From the NCBI GenBank assembly GCA_001295865.1, contig LJHW01000004.1, positions 277,869 through 341,868 of the forward strand: a stretch of DNA of 64,000 nt, in the 5' to 3' direction. The position numbers and the translations under genes were made by a program. The stretch comes from a beta proteobacterium AAP65. GTDB taxonomy: Bacteria; Pseudomonadota; Gammaproteobacteria; Burkholderiales; Burkholderiaceae_C. Under the pieces are notes generated by a model. It ran no database searches. It had not been told where the DNA came from and saw only the letters and a list, made by a program, of their open reading frames with translations. Positions 17,835 through 25,373 of the stretch are shown one piece after another; the stretch's first letter is position 1, and every line of letters begins with the position of its first letter.

Positions 17835-19439
17835 TCAGCTCTCGCCCGCGAGGCGGGCTTCTTGAACACCGGTGAGGCGGTTCAGGCGCATCACCGTCAC
17901 CGGGCCGGCGCGGCCGTCGGGCGGCAGGCCCTGGGCGCGCTGGAACTGGCGCACACGTTCTGGCAACGGCGGCCCGGCCGCGATGCCAGCTTGTGCCAGG
18001 CCTTGCGCCAGCCAGGCCCGGGCAGCGGGGTCGGTGCCGCCGTCGGGGCTGTCAGCCCAACCCGGCGGCAGGCGCCACAAGGTCGAGAAGTCGCCCGACC
18101 ACAAGCCGGCCAGCGTGGCCAGCGGCAAGTTCAGCGTCTGCCCGCCGGCCTGCAGCGTGGCCTGTGTGTCGCTCAGGCCCAGCAGCAGCGCGGTGCTGCT
18201 GCCGCCTTCGGGCCGGCGCAGCGTGATCCAGCCCGGCCGCCCCAGCTGCCGCACCACGGCCAGGCCCCCTGCGGCGCTGCGGAAGCAGGCCAGCCGCGCC
18301 TGCGCGGCCGCGGCACAGGGTTCACCTTCGCCAATGGCGACGTTCCAGCGCAGCGCCAGTTCGCGCCAGGCCGTGGCCGGCGGCACGGGGCTGGCGGGCC
18401 AGAAGCTGGCCAGGTCGGCAGCCCCCGGTGACGGCGCCAGAGCAGCCGCAGCCGCGGCGGATGCGGCCGGGCCGGGTTGCGAGGCCGCAGCCGGCGCCCC
18501 CGTCACCGCTGCCACCACGGGCGAGGGCACGGCCGGCGTGCGCAGCAGCCAGGCCAGCAGCACGATCAACACCACCGCCCCGCCACCCGCCAGGGCCGGC
18601 AGCTGCCAGCGTGCAGGCAGGGCCGGTGCGCGGCCGAACACTTCACGCGCCGCCTGCTGCACGGTGCGGCGCTCGGCCCGCGGCTGGCCTTGTGCGTAGG
18701 CGCCGAGCAGCGCGCGGTCGGCCAGCAGGTTGATGCGCCGCGGCACACCCCCGCTCAGCGCGTGGATGCGCGCCAGCGCCGCCGCGCTGAACGGCAGCGG
18801 CGCACTCGGGCCGGCCACCGAAAGCCGGTGCTGGATGTACTGCTGCGTTTCGGCCAGGCTCAGCGGGCCGAGGTGGTAACGCGCCACGATGCGCTGCGCG
18901 AGTTGTTCCAGATCGGGCCGCGCCACCATCTCGCGCAGCTCGGGCTGGCCGATGAGGATGATCTGCAGCAGCTTGCGCTCGGCCGTTTCCAGGTTGGTCA
19001 GCAGGCGCAGTTGTTCCAGCACCTCGGCACTCAGGCTCTGCGCTTCGTCGATGACCAGCACCGCCTGCTCGCCCTTCGCGTGGCCTTCGAGCAGGAAGGT
19101 GTTCAGCGCGTCGACGTGCGCCTTGACGCTGTCGGCCTGTGCCGGCAGCGGGATGCCGAACTCGCCGCACACCGTCTGCAGCAGCTCGGCCACGCTGAGC
19201 TTGGGGTTGAAGATGTAGGCCACGCGGCAGTGCGCGGGCACCTGCTCCAGGAAGCAGCGGCACACGGTCGTCTTGCCCGCGCCCACCTCGCCCGTGAGCA
19301 GCACGAAGCCGCCGCCCCCGCCCAGGCCATAGAGCAGGTGCGCCAGCGCCTCGCGGTGCTGTTCGCTCATGAACAGGAAACGCGGGTCGGGCGCGATCGA
19401 GAAAGGCTCTTTGCTGAGGCCGAAGAACGACGCGTACAT
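17835..19439 (-). CDS. gspA: Type II secretion ATPase GspA (ExeA-like) with peptidoglycan-binding domain
   Basis: This 534-residue protein begins MYASFFGLSKEPFSIAPDPRFLF, typical of ExeA/GspA. An AAA+ ATPase follows, with Walker A GEVGAGKTT near residue 50, Walker B AVLVIDEAQSL, and sensor IGQPELRE. One transmembrane helix (GGGAVVLIVLLAWLL) comes next. The periplasmic C-terminus carries a peptidoglycan-binding domain (RVRQFQRAQGLPPDGRAGPVTVMRLNRL). It couples cytoplasmic ATP hydrolysis to cell-wall remodelling for secretin assembly and forms an operon with gspB. Confidence 0.93.
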   Translation of the reverse strand: MYASFFGLSKEPFSIAPDPRFLFMSEQHREALAHLLYGLGGGGGFVLLTGEVGAGKTTVCRCFLEQVPAHCRVAYIFNPKLSVAELLQTVCGEFGIPLPAQADSVKAHVDALNTFLLEGHAKGEQAVLVIDEAQSLSAEVLEQLRLLTNLETAERKLLQIILIGQPELREMVARPDLEQLAQRIVARYHLGPLSLAETQQYIQHRLSVAGPSAPLPFSAAALARIHALSGGVPRRINLLADRALLGAYAQGQPRAERRTVQQAAREVFGRAPALPARWQLPALAGGGAVVLIVLLAWLLRTPAVPSPVVAAVTGAPAAASQPGPAASAAAAAALAPSPGAADLASFWPASPVPPATAWRELALRWNVAIGEGEPCAAAAQARLACFRSAAGGLAVVRQLGRPGWITLRRPEGGSSTALLLGLSDTQATLQAGGQTLNLPLATLAGLWSGDFSTLWRLPPGWADSPDGGTDPAARAWLAQGLAQAGIAAGPPLPERVRQFQRAQGLPPDGRAGPVTVMRLNRLTGVQEARLAGES

Positions 19440-19499
19440 GGGGCGCGAGGATAGCGGCCGGGGCGGGCGGCCCGGTTCAGGGTGCAGGACGCCGCCGGA

Positions 19500-20342
19500 T
19501 CAGGTCTTCCAGATGCGCGGTGGCACCGCGGCCAGCCCCCAGGCCTGCTGCCGCCAGGCGGCGCGCACGGCCGTGAAGAGCTGCATCACGGGCTCCACCC
19601 GCGCGGCCAGCACGCGCAGCACCACCACGCCGGCCTGCGGCGCCGTGACGCCCGCGGTGGCGGCCAGCGGGTGGCCCGGCAGCAGCTCGCGCGCGGCTTC
19701 CACCAGCGCCGTGCGGCGCGCAGGCGCCAACGGTGCACCGGCTGCGAACCACAGCGTGGCCGCCACCGTGTGCCCGCCCCAGCCGACCGGGCCCTGCAGC
19801 AGGGTGCCGTCGTCGGCGGCGATGCGGCCACCTTCGATCCACTGGCCCGGCAGTTCCAGCTGCTGGCTGAACACGCCCCGCTCGAAGGGCTGGCCGGCCG
19901 CGGCCAGGCCCAGGGCCAGCACGTCCCAGCCCAGCATCTCGGCGCCGGGTGCGAGCTCGGCCGTCACGCGGTTGCTGGCCTGGCAGCCGCTGTAGGCGAT
20001 GGTCTCCATCGGCAGCCATTCCAGACGTGCACCCTCGGCCAGCTGCAGCTGCGTGTGCTGCAGCGCTTGCGCGCCTTCGCTGCGGTAGAAGCGCGTGGCG
20101 CCGGGGGTCGTCAGCAGTGCATGGCTGCCGCTCCCGGCCTGCACCTGCACGTGCAGCTCGTCGCCGCCCACCACGCCGCCGGGCGGGTGCACCAGCACGT
20201 GGTGGCACACGCCCTCGCCCTCGGGGTAGAGCGGCTGCAGCACACGCAGCGGGCCGCTGTGGGCGTCGAAGGCCACGGTGCGTTCACCGCGGCGGTGGTA
20301 GCGCAGGCGCAGTTCACCGCGCCAGCCGGAAGCTGAAGTCAT
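19500..20342 (-). CDS. ureD: Urease accessory protein UreD (UreH)
   Basis: This 280-residue urease chaperone joins UreF/UreG in inserting nickel into apo-urease. Family markers are LRYHRRGERTVAFDAHSGPLRVLQPLYPEG, HPPGGVVGGDELHV, LLTTPGATRFYRS, LEWLPMETIAYSGCQA, and MLGWDVLALGLAAAGQPFERG. The frame is intact and full length. It lies 52 bp behind an ABC permease on the same strand and is followed not by ureA/B/C but by gspA, so it is separated from any urease structural genes in this window. Confidence 0.93.
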   Translation of the reverse strand: MTSASGWRGELRLRYHRRGERTVAFDAHSGPLRVLQPLYPEGEGVCHHVLVHPPGGVVGGDELHVQVQAGSGSHALLTTPGATRFYRSEGAQALQHTQLQLAEGARLEWLPMETIAYSGCQASNRVTAELAPGAEMLGWDVLALGLAAAGQPFERGVFSQQLELPGQWIEGGRIAADDGTLLQGPVGWGGHTVAATLWFAAGAPLAPARRTALVEAARELLPGHPLAATAGVTAPQAGVVVLRVLAARVEPVMQLFTAVRAAWRQQAWGLAAVPPRIWKT

Positions 20343-20394
20343 GCGCCGATGATGCCGCGGCTGCGCTGCGTCTCCGTCGGCCTCTTCTTCGGCC

Positions 20395-21165
20395 TCACTC
20401 GCCCTGGCTGCCGCGGTGCGCCCAGCCGGTGGTGCGCTTCTCCACCCAGCTGAAGAGCTCGTACATGGCCATGGCCATCGCGCCGATGGTCACCAGCCCC
20501 GCAAAGGCCAGCGGCATGCGCTGCTGGCTGCCGGCGGTCTGCATCAGGTAGCCGATGCCCGAATCACCCGCCGTCATCTCGGCCAGCACCGTGCCCACGA
20601 AGGCCAGCGTGATGGCGATCTTGAGCGAGCCGTAGAAATAGGGCATCGAGCGCGGCAGGCCCACCTTCACCAGCACGTCCCAGCGTTTGGCGCCCAGCAC
20701 CCGCAGCACGTCTTCCAGCTCGGGCTCCAGCGTGGCCAGGCCGGTGGCGATGTTCACCGTGATGGGGAAGAAGCTGATGAGGAAGGCCGTGAGGATGCCG
20801 GGCCCCAGCCCGATGCCGAACCACACCACGAGGATGGGCACCACCGCGGCCTTGGGCACGGCGTTGAAGGCCACCATCAGCGGGTAGATGGCCGTGTAGG
20901 CCAGCCGGCTGCTGCCGATCAGAAAGCCCAGCAGCACACCCACCACGATGGCGATGGCAAAACCCAGCATCGTCACCCAGAAGGTCTTCCACGCGGCTTC
21001 CATCAGCGGGCCGGTGAACTCGACGAACTGCTGCGCGATCTGCACCGGGCTCGGGAAGATGTACTCGGGCACGCTGAAGCCCATCACCACCAGCTGCCAC
21101 AGCAGCAGGCAGGCGGCCAGCAGGATCAGCGGCGACCAGCGTTCCGTGCGCTTGGAGATCTTCAT
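20395..21165 (-). CDS. ABC transporter permease, nitrate/taurine/pyrimidine (NitT/TauT) family
   Basis: This 256-residue inner-membrane permease has about six hydrophobic segments (LILLAACLLLWQLVVMGF, FWVTMLGFAIAIVVGVLLGFLIG, AVVPILVVWFGIGLGPGILTAFLISFF). The EAA loop is LEDVLRVLGAKRWDVLVKVGLPRSMPYFYGSLK, followed by ITLAFVGTVLAEMTAGDSGIGYLM. The ATG overlaps the ATPase gene as ATGA. Substrate cannot be read from the permease; the linked binding protein is of the NMT1/THI5 type. Confidence 0.9.
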   Translation of the reverse strand: MKISKRTERWSPLILLAACLLLWQLVVMGFSVPEYIFPSPVQIAQQFVEFTGPLMEAAWKTFWVTMLGFAIAIVVGVLLGFLIGSSRLAYTAIYPLMVAFNAVPKAAVVPILVVWFGIGLGPGILTAFLISFFPITVNIATGLATLEPELEDVLRVLGAKRWDVLVKVGLPRSMPYFYGSLKIAITLAFVGTVLAEMTAGDSGIGYLMQTAGSQQRMPLAFAGLVTIGAMAMAMYELFSWVEKRTTGWAHRGSQGE

Positions 21166-21974
21166 TGCGGCACCGCCACGCCCGTTTTGCGCATCGCACC
21201 GATGTGCCCGCGCAGCTCGTGCACGATGTCGGTGAACTGCGGCGTGTAGGTCACTTCCAGATCACGCGGGCGCGGCAGCTCGATGTCGCGCTTGACGACG
21301 AATCGGCCCGGGCTGCGGCTCATGCAGTACACCGTGTCGGCCAGGAACACGCTCTCGCGCAGGTCGTGCGTGACGAGGATGACGTTGAACTTCTGCGCCG
21401 CGTGCAGGTCGCGCAAAGCGCACCACAGCTCTTCGCGCGTGAAGGCGTCGAGTGCGCCGAAAGGCTCGTCCAGCAGCAACATCTTGGGCTCGTGCACCAG
21501 CGCCCGGCAGATGCTGGCGCGCTGCTGCATGCCACCCGAGAGCTGCCAGGGGAACTTGTCTTCGTAGCCGCCCAGGCCCACGCTCTTGAGCAGTTCGCGC
21601 GCCTTGGCCTCGAACTCCTTCTTTTTTGCCTTGTACTGGCTGCGGTAGGGCTCCACGATCTCCAGCGGCAGCATCACGTTCTGCACCGTGGTGCGCCAGG
21701 GCAGCAGGCTCGGCGCCTGGAAAGCCATGCCGGTGATCTTGAGCGGGCCGGTCACTTCCTTGCCGTCGATGATGACGGTGCCGCGGCTGGGCCGGCGCAG
21801 GCCCGTGGCCAGCTTCATGAAGGTGCTCTTGCCGCAGCCGCTCGGCCCCACGATGGCGATGAACTCGCCCTCGTTGACCTTCAGCGTGATGTCCTCGACG
21901 GCGAACTGCTCCTTCGCGAGCAGCTCGTCGTTGTAGGCCAGCCAGACCTTGTCGAACTCGACGAACGAAGCCAT
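21162..21974 (-). CDS. ABC transporter ATP-binding protein (NitT/TauT family)
   Basis: This 270-residue ATPase has Walker A GPSGCGKST, Q-loop MAFQAPSLLPWRTTVQNVMLP, signature LSGGMQQRASICRALVH (SGGM in place of SGGQ), Walker B MLLLDEPFGALD and switch VTHDLRE. The pattern MAFQxPxLLPW is typical of importers for nitrate, sulfonates and pyrimidine precursors. It lies 6 bp behind the binding-protein gene and overlaps the permease gene, so the three form one import unit. Confidence 0.92.
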   Translation of the reverse strand: MASFVEFDKVWLAYNDELLAKEQFAVEDITLKVNEGEFIAIVGPSGCGKSTFMKLATGLRRPSRGTVIIDGKEVTGPLKITGMAFQAPSLLPWRTTVQNVMLPLEIVEPYRSQYKAKKKEFEAKARELLKSVGLGGYEDKFPWQLSGGMQQRASICRALVHEPKMLLLDEPFGALDAFTREELWCALRDLHAAQKFNVILVTHDLRESVFLADTVYCMSRSPGRFVVKRDIELPRPRDLEVTYTPQFTDIVHELRGHIGAMRKTGVAVPQ

Positions 21975-21980
21975 GCCGGG

Positions 21981-23054
21981 CTACTTCTTCAGCGGGGGCA
22001 GGATGTTGAGTTCTGCCTTGGCCGGCAGGAAGGCGTCGGTCCACACCGCGGCCGGGTCCACGCGCGTCTTGGTGCCGAAGGCGTCGCTCACCTGGCTGGC
22101 CATCAGGGCCAGCCGGCCGGGCACCGCCACGCCGAAACCTTCGGCGCGCGCATCGGGGCTGGCCACCACGGCGTCGATGGCCAGGCGCAGGCGGCGCTTC
22201 TCCAGGTCGACGTTGATGATGCCGTCGCGCGCCTTCACATAGGCGATGGCCTCGTCGGGCTGGGCCATCACTTCCTTGGCGCCCTTGAGGAAAGCGCTGA
22301 TGAAGGCCTTCAGCGCCGCCGGGTTCTCCTTGATGAGCTTGGGGCTGGCGATGATCACGTTGCCGTACAGCTTCACCCCGAACGCCGGGTAGGGCAGCAC
22401 CACCACGTCTTCGGCCTTCACGCCGCGCGCTTCGAGGTTCAGCAGGCTGGTGAAGCTGAAGCCGGTGATGGCGTCGATATCGCCGCGCACGAGCATGGTT
22501 TCGCGCAGCGGCGGGTCCATGCTGGTCCAGGTGACGCCGCTGATCTTGTTGGCCTTGGCGAAGATGGGGAAGGCCTTGCGCCCGGCGTCGAAGCCCGGTG
22601 CGCCGAGCTTCTTGCCGTTCAGGTCAGCGGGGGTCTTGATGCCGCTCTTTTTCAGCGCCAGCACCGCGGCCGGCGTGTTGTTGTAGACCATCAGCACCGC
22701 CACGGGCTTGTTCGGTGCGTCGGGGTTGTTGGCGTGGAACTCCATCAGCGCCGCCATGTCGGCGAAACCGACGTCATACACGCCGCTGGCCACACGCGTG
22801 ACGGTGCCGCCGCTGCCGTTGCCGGCGTCCAGCGTCACGTCCAGGCCCGCGGCCTTGTAGTAGCCCTTGGCCTGGCTGGCCAGGAAGAGCGCGGCCGGAC
22901 CTTCGAAGCGCCAGTCGAGCTGGAACTTCAGCGCCGTCTGCGCGCAGACCAGCGTGGGCAGCGAAAGCAGCGTGGCCACCAGCGGGGCGGCCAGTTGCAG
23001 CCAGCCGCGGCGCTGCAACTTCGGCAGCTTCGTGTTCAGGGACGTGCGGACCAT
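21981..23054 (-). CDS. ABC transporter substrate-binding protein, NMT1/THI5-like
   Basis: This 357-residue periplasmic protein has an N-terminal signal (basic stretch, then LAAPLVATLLSLPTLVCAQ). The binding fold starts LKFQLDWRFEGPAALFLASQAKGYYKAAGLDV, then GSGGTVTRVASGVYDVGFADMA and LNGKKLGAPGFDAGRKAFPIFAKANKI. The LDW opening and GxA loop are typical of NMT1/THI5-like proteins, which bind hydroxymethylpyrimidine and related ring compounds. Position between a purine-degradation cluster and ureD suggests a nitrogen-rich ligand, but this is inference. AGGAG lies 8 bases before the ATG. It is divergent from the beta-lactamase gene. Confidence 0.88.
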   Translation of the reverse strand: MVRTSLNTKLPKLQRRGWLQLAAPLVATLLSLPTLVCAQTALKFQLDWRFEGPAALFLASQAKGYYKAAGLDVTLDAGNGSGGTVTRVASGVYDVGFADMAALMEFHANNPDAPNKPVAVLMVYNNTPAAVLALKKSGIKTPADLNGKKLGAPGFDAGRKAFPIFAKANKISGVTWTSMDPPLRETMLVRGDIDAITGFSFTSLLNLEARGVKAEDVVVLPYPAFGVKLYGNVIIASPKLIKENPAALKAFISAFLKGAKEVMAQPDEAIAYVKARDGIINVDLEKRRLRLAIDAVVASPDARAEGFGVAVPGRLALMASQVSDAFGTKTRVDPAAVWTDAFLPAKAELNILPPLKK

Positions 23055-23189
23055 GGGAATCTTCTCCTGCAGCAGCCCAGGAAGCCGGGCCTTGCCACCC
23101 GGTCTGCAAGTTCCATGCGCAGCGCCATGCACCAGAAGGTGGCACGGCCGGCCAGAATGAGGCCCCCCGCGAACCCGGCAAGCACCGTC

Positions 23190-24116
23190 ATGCACCACCC
23201 CCACCGCCGCCACTGCCTGGCCTTGATGGGCAGCCTGATGACCTGGGCCGCGCCACTGCCGCTGCGCGCCGCAGACTCGCTGCGCAGCCAGCCGCTGCAA
23301 GAAGAACTGGCAGCGCTGGAAGCCCGCAGCGGCGGCCGCCTGGGCGTGGCCGTGCTCGACACCGCCAGCGGCGCCAGCGCCGGCCACCGCGCCGACACGC
23401 GCTTCGGCCTGTGCTCCACCTTCAAGCTGCTGCTGGCCGCTGCCACGATCGAACGCATCGAGGCGGGCGCCTGGCCGGCGCAGCGGCGCATCGCCTACAC
23501 GGCCGCCGACCTGGTGGTGCACTCGCCGGTCTTGCGCGAGCGCCTGGCTGAAGGCGGCCTCACGGCACTGCAGATGGCCCAAGCCACCCAGGAAACCAGC
23601 GACAACGCCGCCGCCAACCTGCTGATGCGCGAACTCTTCGGCGGCCCGGCCGGGCTGACCGCCTGGCTGCGCCGGCAGGGCGACACCCTGACGCGCATGG
23701 ACCGCTGGGAGCCCGAGATGAACATCGTGGTGGCCGGCGACGAACGTGACACGAGCACGCCGGCGGCCATCGCTGCCACCAGCGCCCGCCTGCTGACAGG
23801 CCCGGTGCTCAGCCCGGCCGGGCGCGAACAACTCGCCGGCTGGATGGTGGCCACCCGGACGGGCGCGCGGCGCCTGCGTGCCGGCCTGCCCGCGGGCTGG
23901 AAGGCCGGCGACAAAACCGGCACGGCCATGCACCCGCAGATGCCCGACCGCTACAACGACGTGGCCATCGTCTGGCCCGGCGCCCAGCGCGCACCTTGGC
24001 TGCTGGCGGCCTACTTCGAGAGCCGCCACCGCGACAGCGGCCGCATGCGCCCGGAAGACGAAGCCGTGCTGGCCGATGTGGGCCGGCTGGTGGGCCGTTG
24101 GCAGCCCGCCGCCTGA
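23190..24116 (+). CDS. Class A (serine) beta-lactamase
   Basis: This exported penicillinase-fold enzyme has 308 residues. All active-site elements of class A are present: STFK at 76-79 (nucleophile Ser and Lys), SDN at 137-139, the omega loop RWEPEMN with Glu174 and Asn178, and KTG at 242-244. GDERDTSTP follows the omega loop as in TEM-like enzymes. The N-terminus carries a hydrophobic signal (LMGSLMTWAAPLPLRAA). An in-frame ATG at 23157 would add 11 residues. No LysR-type or BlaR-type regulator adjoins it. The neighbouring genes are metabolic and no mobile element is seen, which suggests a chromosomal, species-intrinsic gene. Spectrum cannot be predicted here. Confidence 0.92.
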   Translation: MHHPHRRHCLALMGSLMTWAAPLPLRAADSLRSQPLQEELAALEARSGGRLGVAVLDTASGASAGHRADTRFGLCSTFKLLLAAATIERIEAGAWPAQRRIAYTAADLVVHSPVLRERLAEGGLTALQMAQATQETSDNAAANLLMRELFGGPAGLTAWLRRQGDTLTRMDRWEPEMNIVVAGDERDTSTPAAIAATSARLLTGPVLSPAGREQLAGWMVATRTGARRLRAGLPAGWKAGDKTGTAMHPQMPDRYNDVAIVWPGAQRAPWLLAAYFESRHRDSGRMRPEDEAVLADVGRLVGRWQPAA

Positions 24117-24137
24117 ACCGTTGTTGAGGCGCGGGCC

Positions 24138-25373
24138 TCAGTCCGCGCGCAGCAGGTCCAGCAGGGTGCGCGCCACCACGCGCGTGGCGCCTTGCAGGTC
24201 GCTCAGCAGCAGGTGCTCGTCGGCACGCTTGGCATTGCTCTCCAGGACGGTGCGCGGGCCGGCGCCGTAGATCACGGCCGGCACGCCGGCCGCCCCGTAA
24301 AGGCGCACGTCGGTGTACAGCGGCGTGCCCGACTCCGGGATCAGTTCACCGAACACCGCCTGCCCGTGGCGCTGGATGGCCGCCACCAGCGGCGCGTTGC
24401 CCGGCAGCGGCTGCAGCGGGTGGGCCAGCAGCAGGCGCTTGATCTCCAGGCGGATGCCGGGGCAGGCGGCCACGGCCTGCTCGATGAGCGCACGCACCTC
24501 GGCTTCCACCGCCGCCGGGTTTTCCTCGGGGATCATGCGGCGGTCGAGTTTCAGCGTCACCTGCCCGGGCACCACGTTGGTGTTGGTGCCGCCTTCGATG
24601 CGGCCGACGTTCAGGTAGGGGTGGGTGATGCCGGCCACTTTCGAGAGGCGCGTCTTCAGCACCGTGTTGTGCGCGTACAGCGCCGTCAACAGCTGGTTGG
24701 CGGCCTGCAGCGCGTCCACGCCAGTGTGCGGGTAGGCCGCGTGCGAGGCCAGGCCGTGCAGCGTCACCTGCAGTTGCAGGCAGCCGTTGTGCGCCGTCAC
24801 CACCTGGTAGCTGAAGCCGGCAGCGATCAGCAGGTCGGGTTTCGTCAGGCCGTGGCGCAGCAGCCAGCCGGGGCCGAGTTCGCCGCCGAACTCTTCGTCG
24901 TAGGTGAAGTGCAGCTCCACCGCGCCTTGGAGTGGCACGCCCAGGGCCTGCAAGGCGCGCAAGGCGAAGGTGTAGGTGGCGAAGTCGCTCTTGCTCACGG
25001 CCGAGGCGCGGCCGTAGAGCTTGCCGTCAACCACTTCGCCGCTGTAGGGGCCGTGGGTCCAGCCCTCGCCAGGGGGCACCACGTCGCCGTGGGCGTTGAG
25101 CGCGACGGTCGGTCCGCCTTCGCTGAAGCGCTGGCGCACGATGAGGTTCGTCAGGCTCTGCAGGCCACAAGCCTGCACCTCGGCCGCCGGCACCGGGTGC
25201 ACCTCGGCCGTGTAGCCCATGCCGGCCAGCAGCGCGGCGGTGCGCTCGGCGTGCGGCGCGTTGTTGCCCGGCGGGGTGTCGGTGGGCACCTGCACCAGTG
25301 TTTGCAGGAAACGCACCTCTTCGTCGAAGTGCTCGGCAATCCAGGTGTCAAGGGCTTGGTAAAGATCACTCAT
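24138..25373 (-). CDS. M20-family metallohydrolase (ArgE/DapE/Acy1 type)
   Basis: This is a 411-residue cytoplasmic zinc amidohydrolase. Metal and catalytic motifs are LNAHGDVVPPGEGW, the YDEEFGGELGPGWLL glutamates and the dimerisation-domain GLASHAAYPHTGVDALQAANQ. The late GTPLYTDVRLYGAAGVPAVIYGAGP and ANAHxxDE-like ESNAKRADEHLLL blocks complete the fold. The start codon overlaps the end of the UraD-AllC gene, so it is translated from the purine-catabolism message. That points to a carbamoyl or ureido substrate such as a ureidoglycolate-like compound, but this is inference; acetylornithine deacetylase or carboxypeptidase activity is also possible. Confidence 0.85.
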   Translation of the reverse strand: MSDLYQALDTWIAEHFDEEVRFLQTLVQVPTDTPPGNNAPHAERTAALLAGMGYTAEVHPVPAAEVQACGLQSLTNLIVRQRFSEGGPTVALNAHGDVVPPGEGWTHGPYSGEVVDGKLYGRASAVSKSDFATYTFALRALQALGVPLQGAVELHFTYDEEFGGELGPGWLLRHGLTKPDLLIAAGFSYQVVTAHNGCLQLQVTLHGLASHAAYPHTGVDALQAANQLLTALYAHNTVLKTRLSKVAGITHPYLNVGRIEGGTNTNVVPGQVTLKLDRRMIPEENPAAVEAEVRALIEQAVAACPGIRLEIKRLLLAHPLQPLPGNAPLVAAIQRHGQAVFGELIPESGTPLYTDVRLYGAAGVPAVIYGAGPRTVLESNAKRADEHLLLSDLQGATRVVARTLLDLLRAD

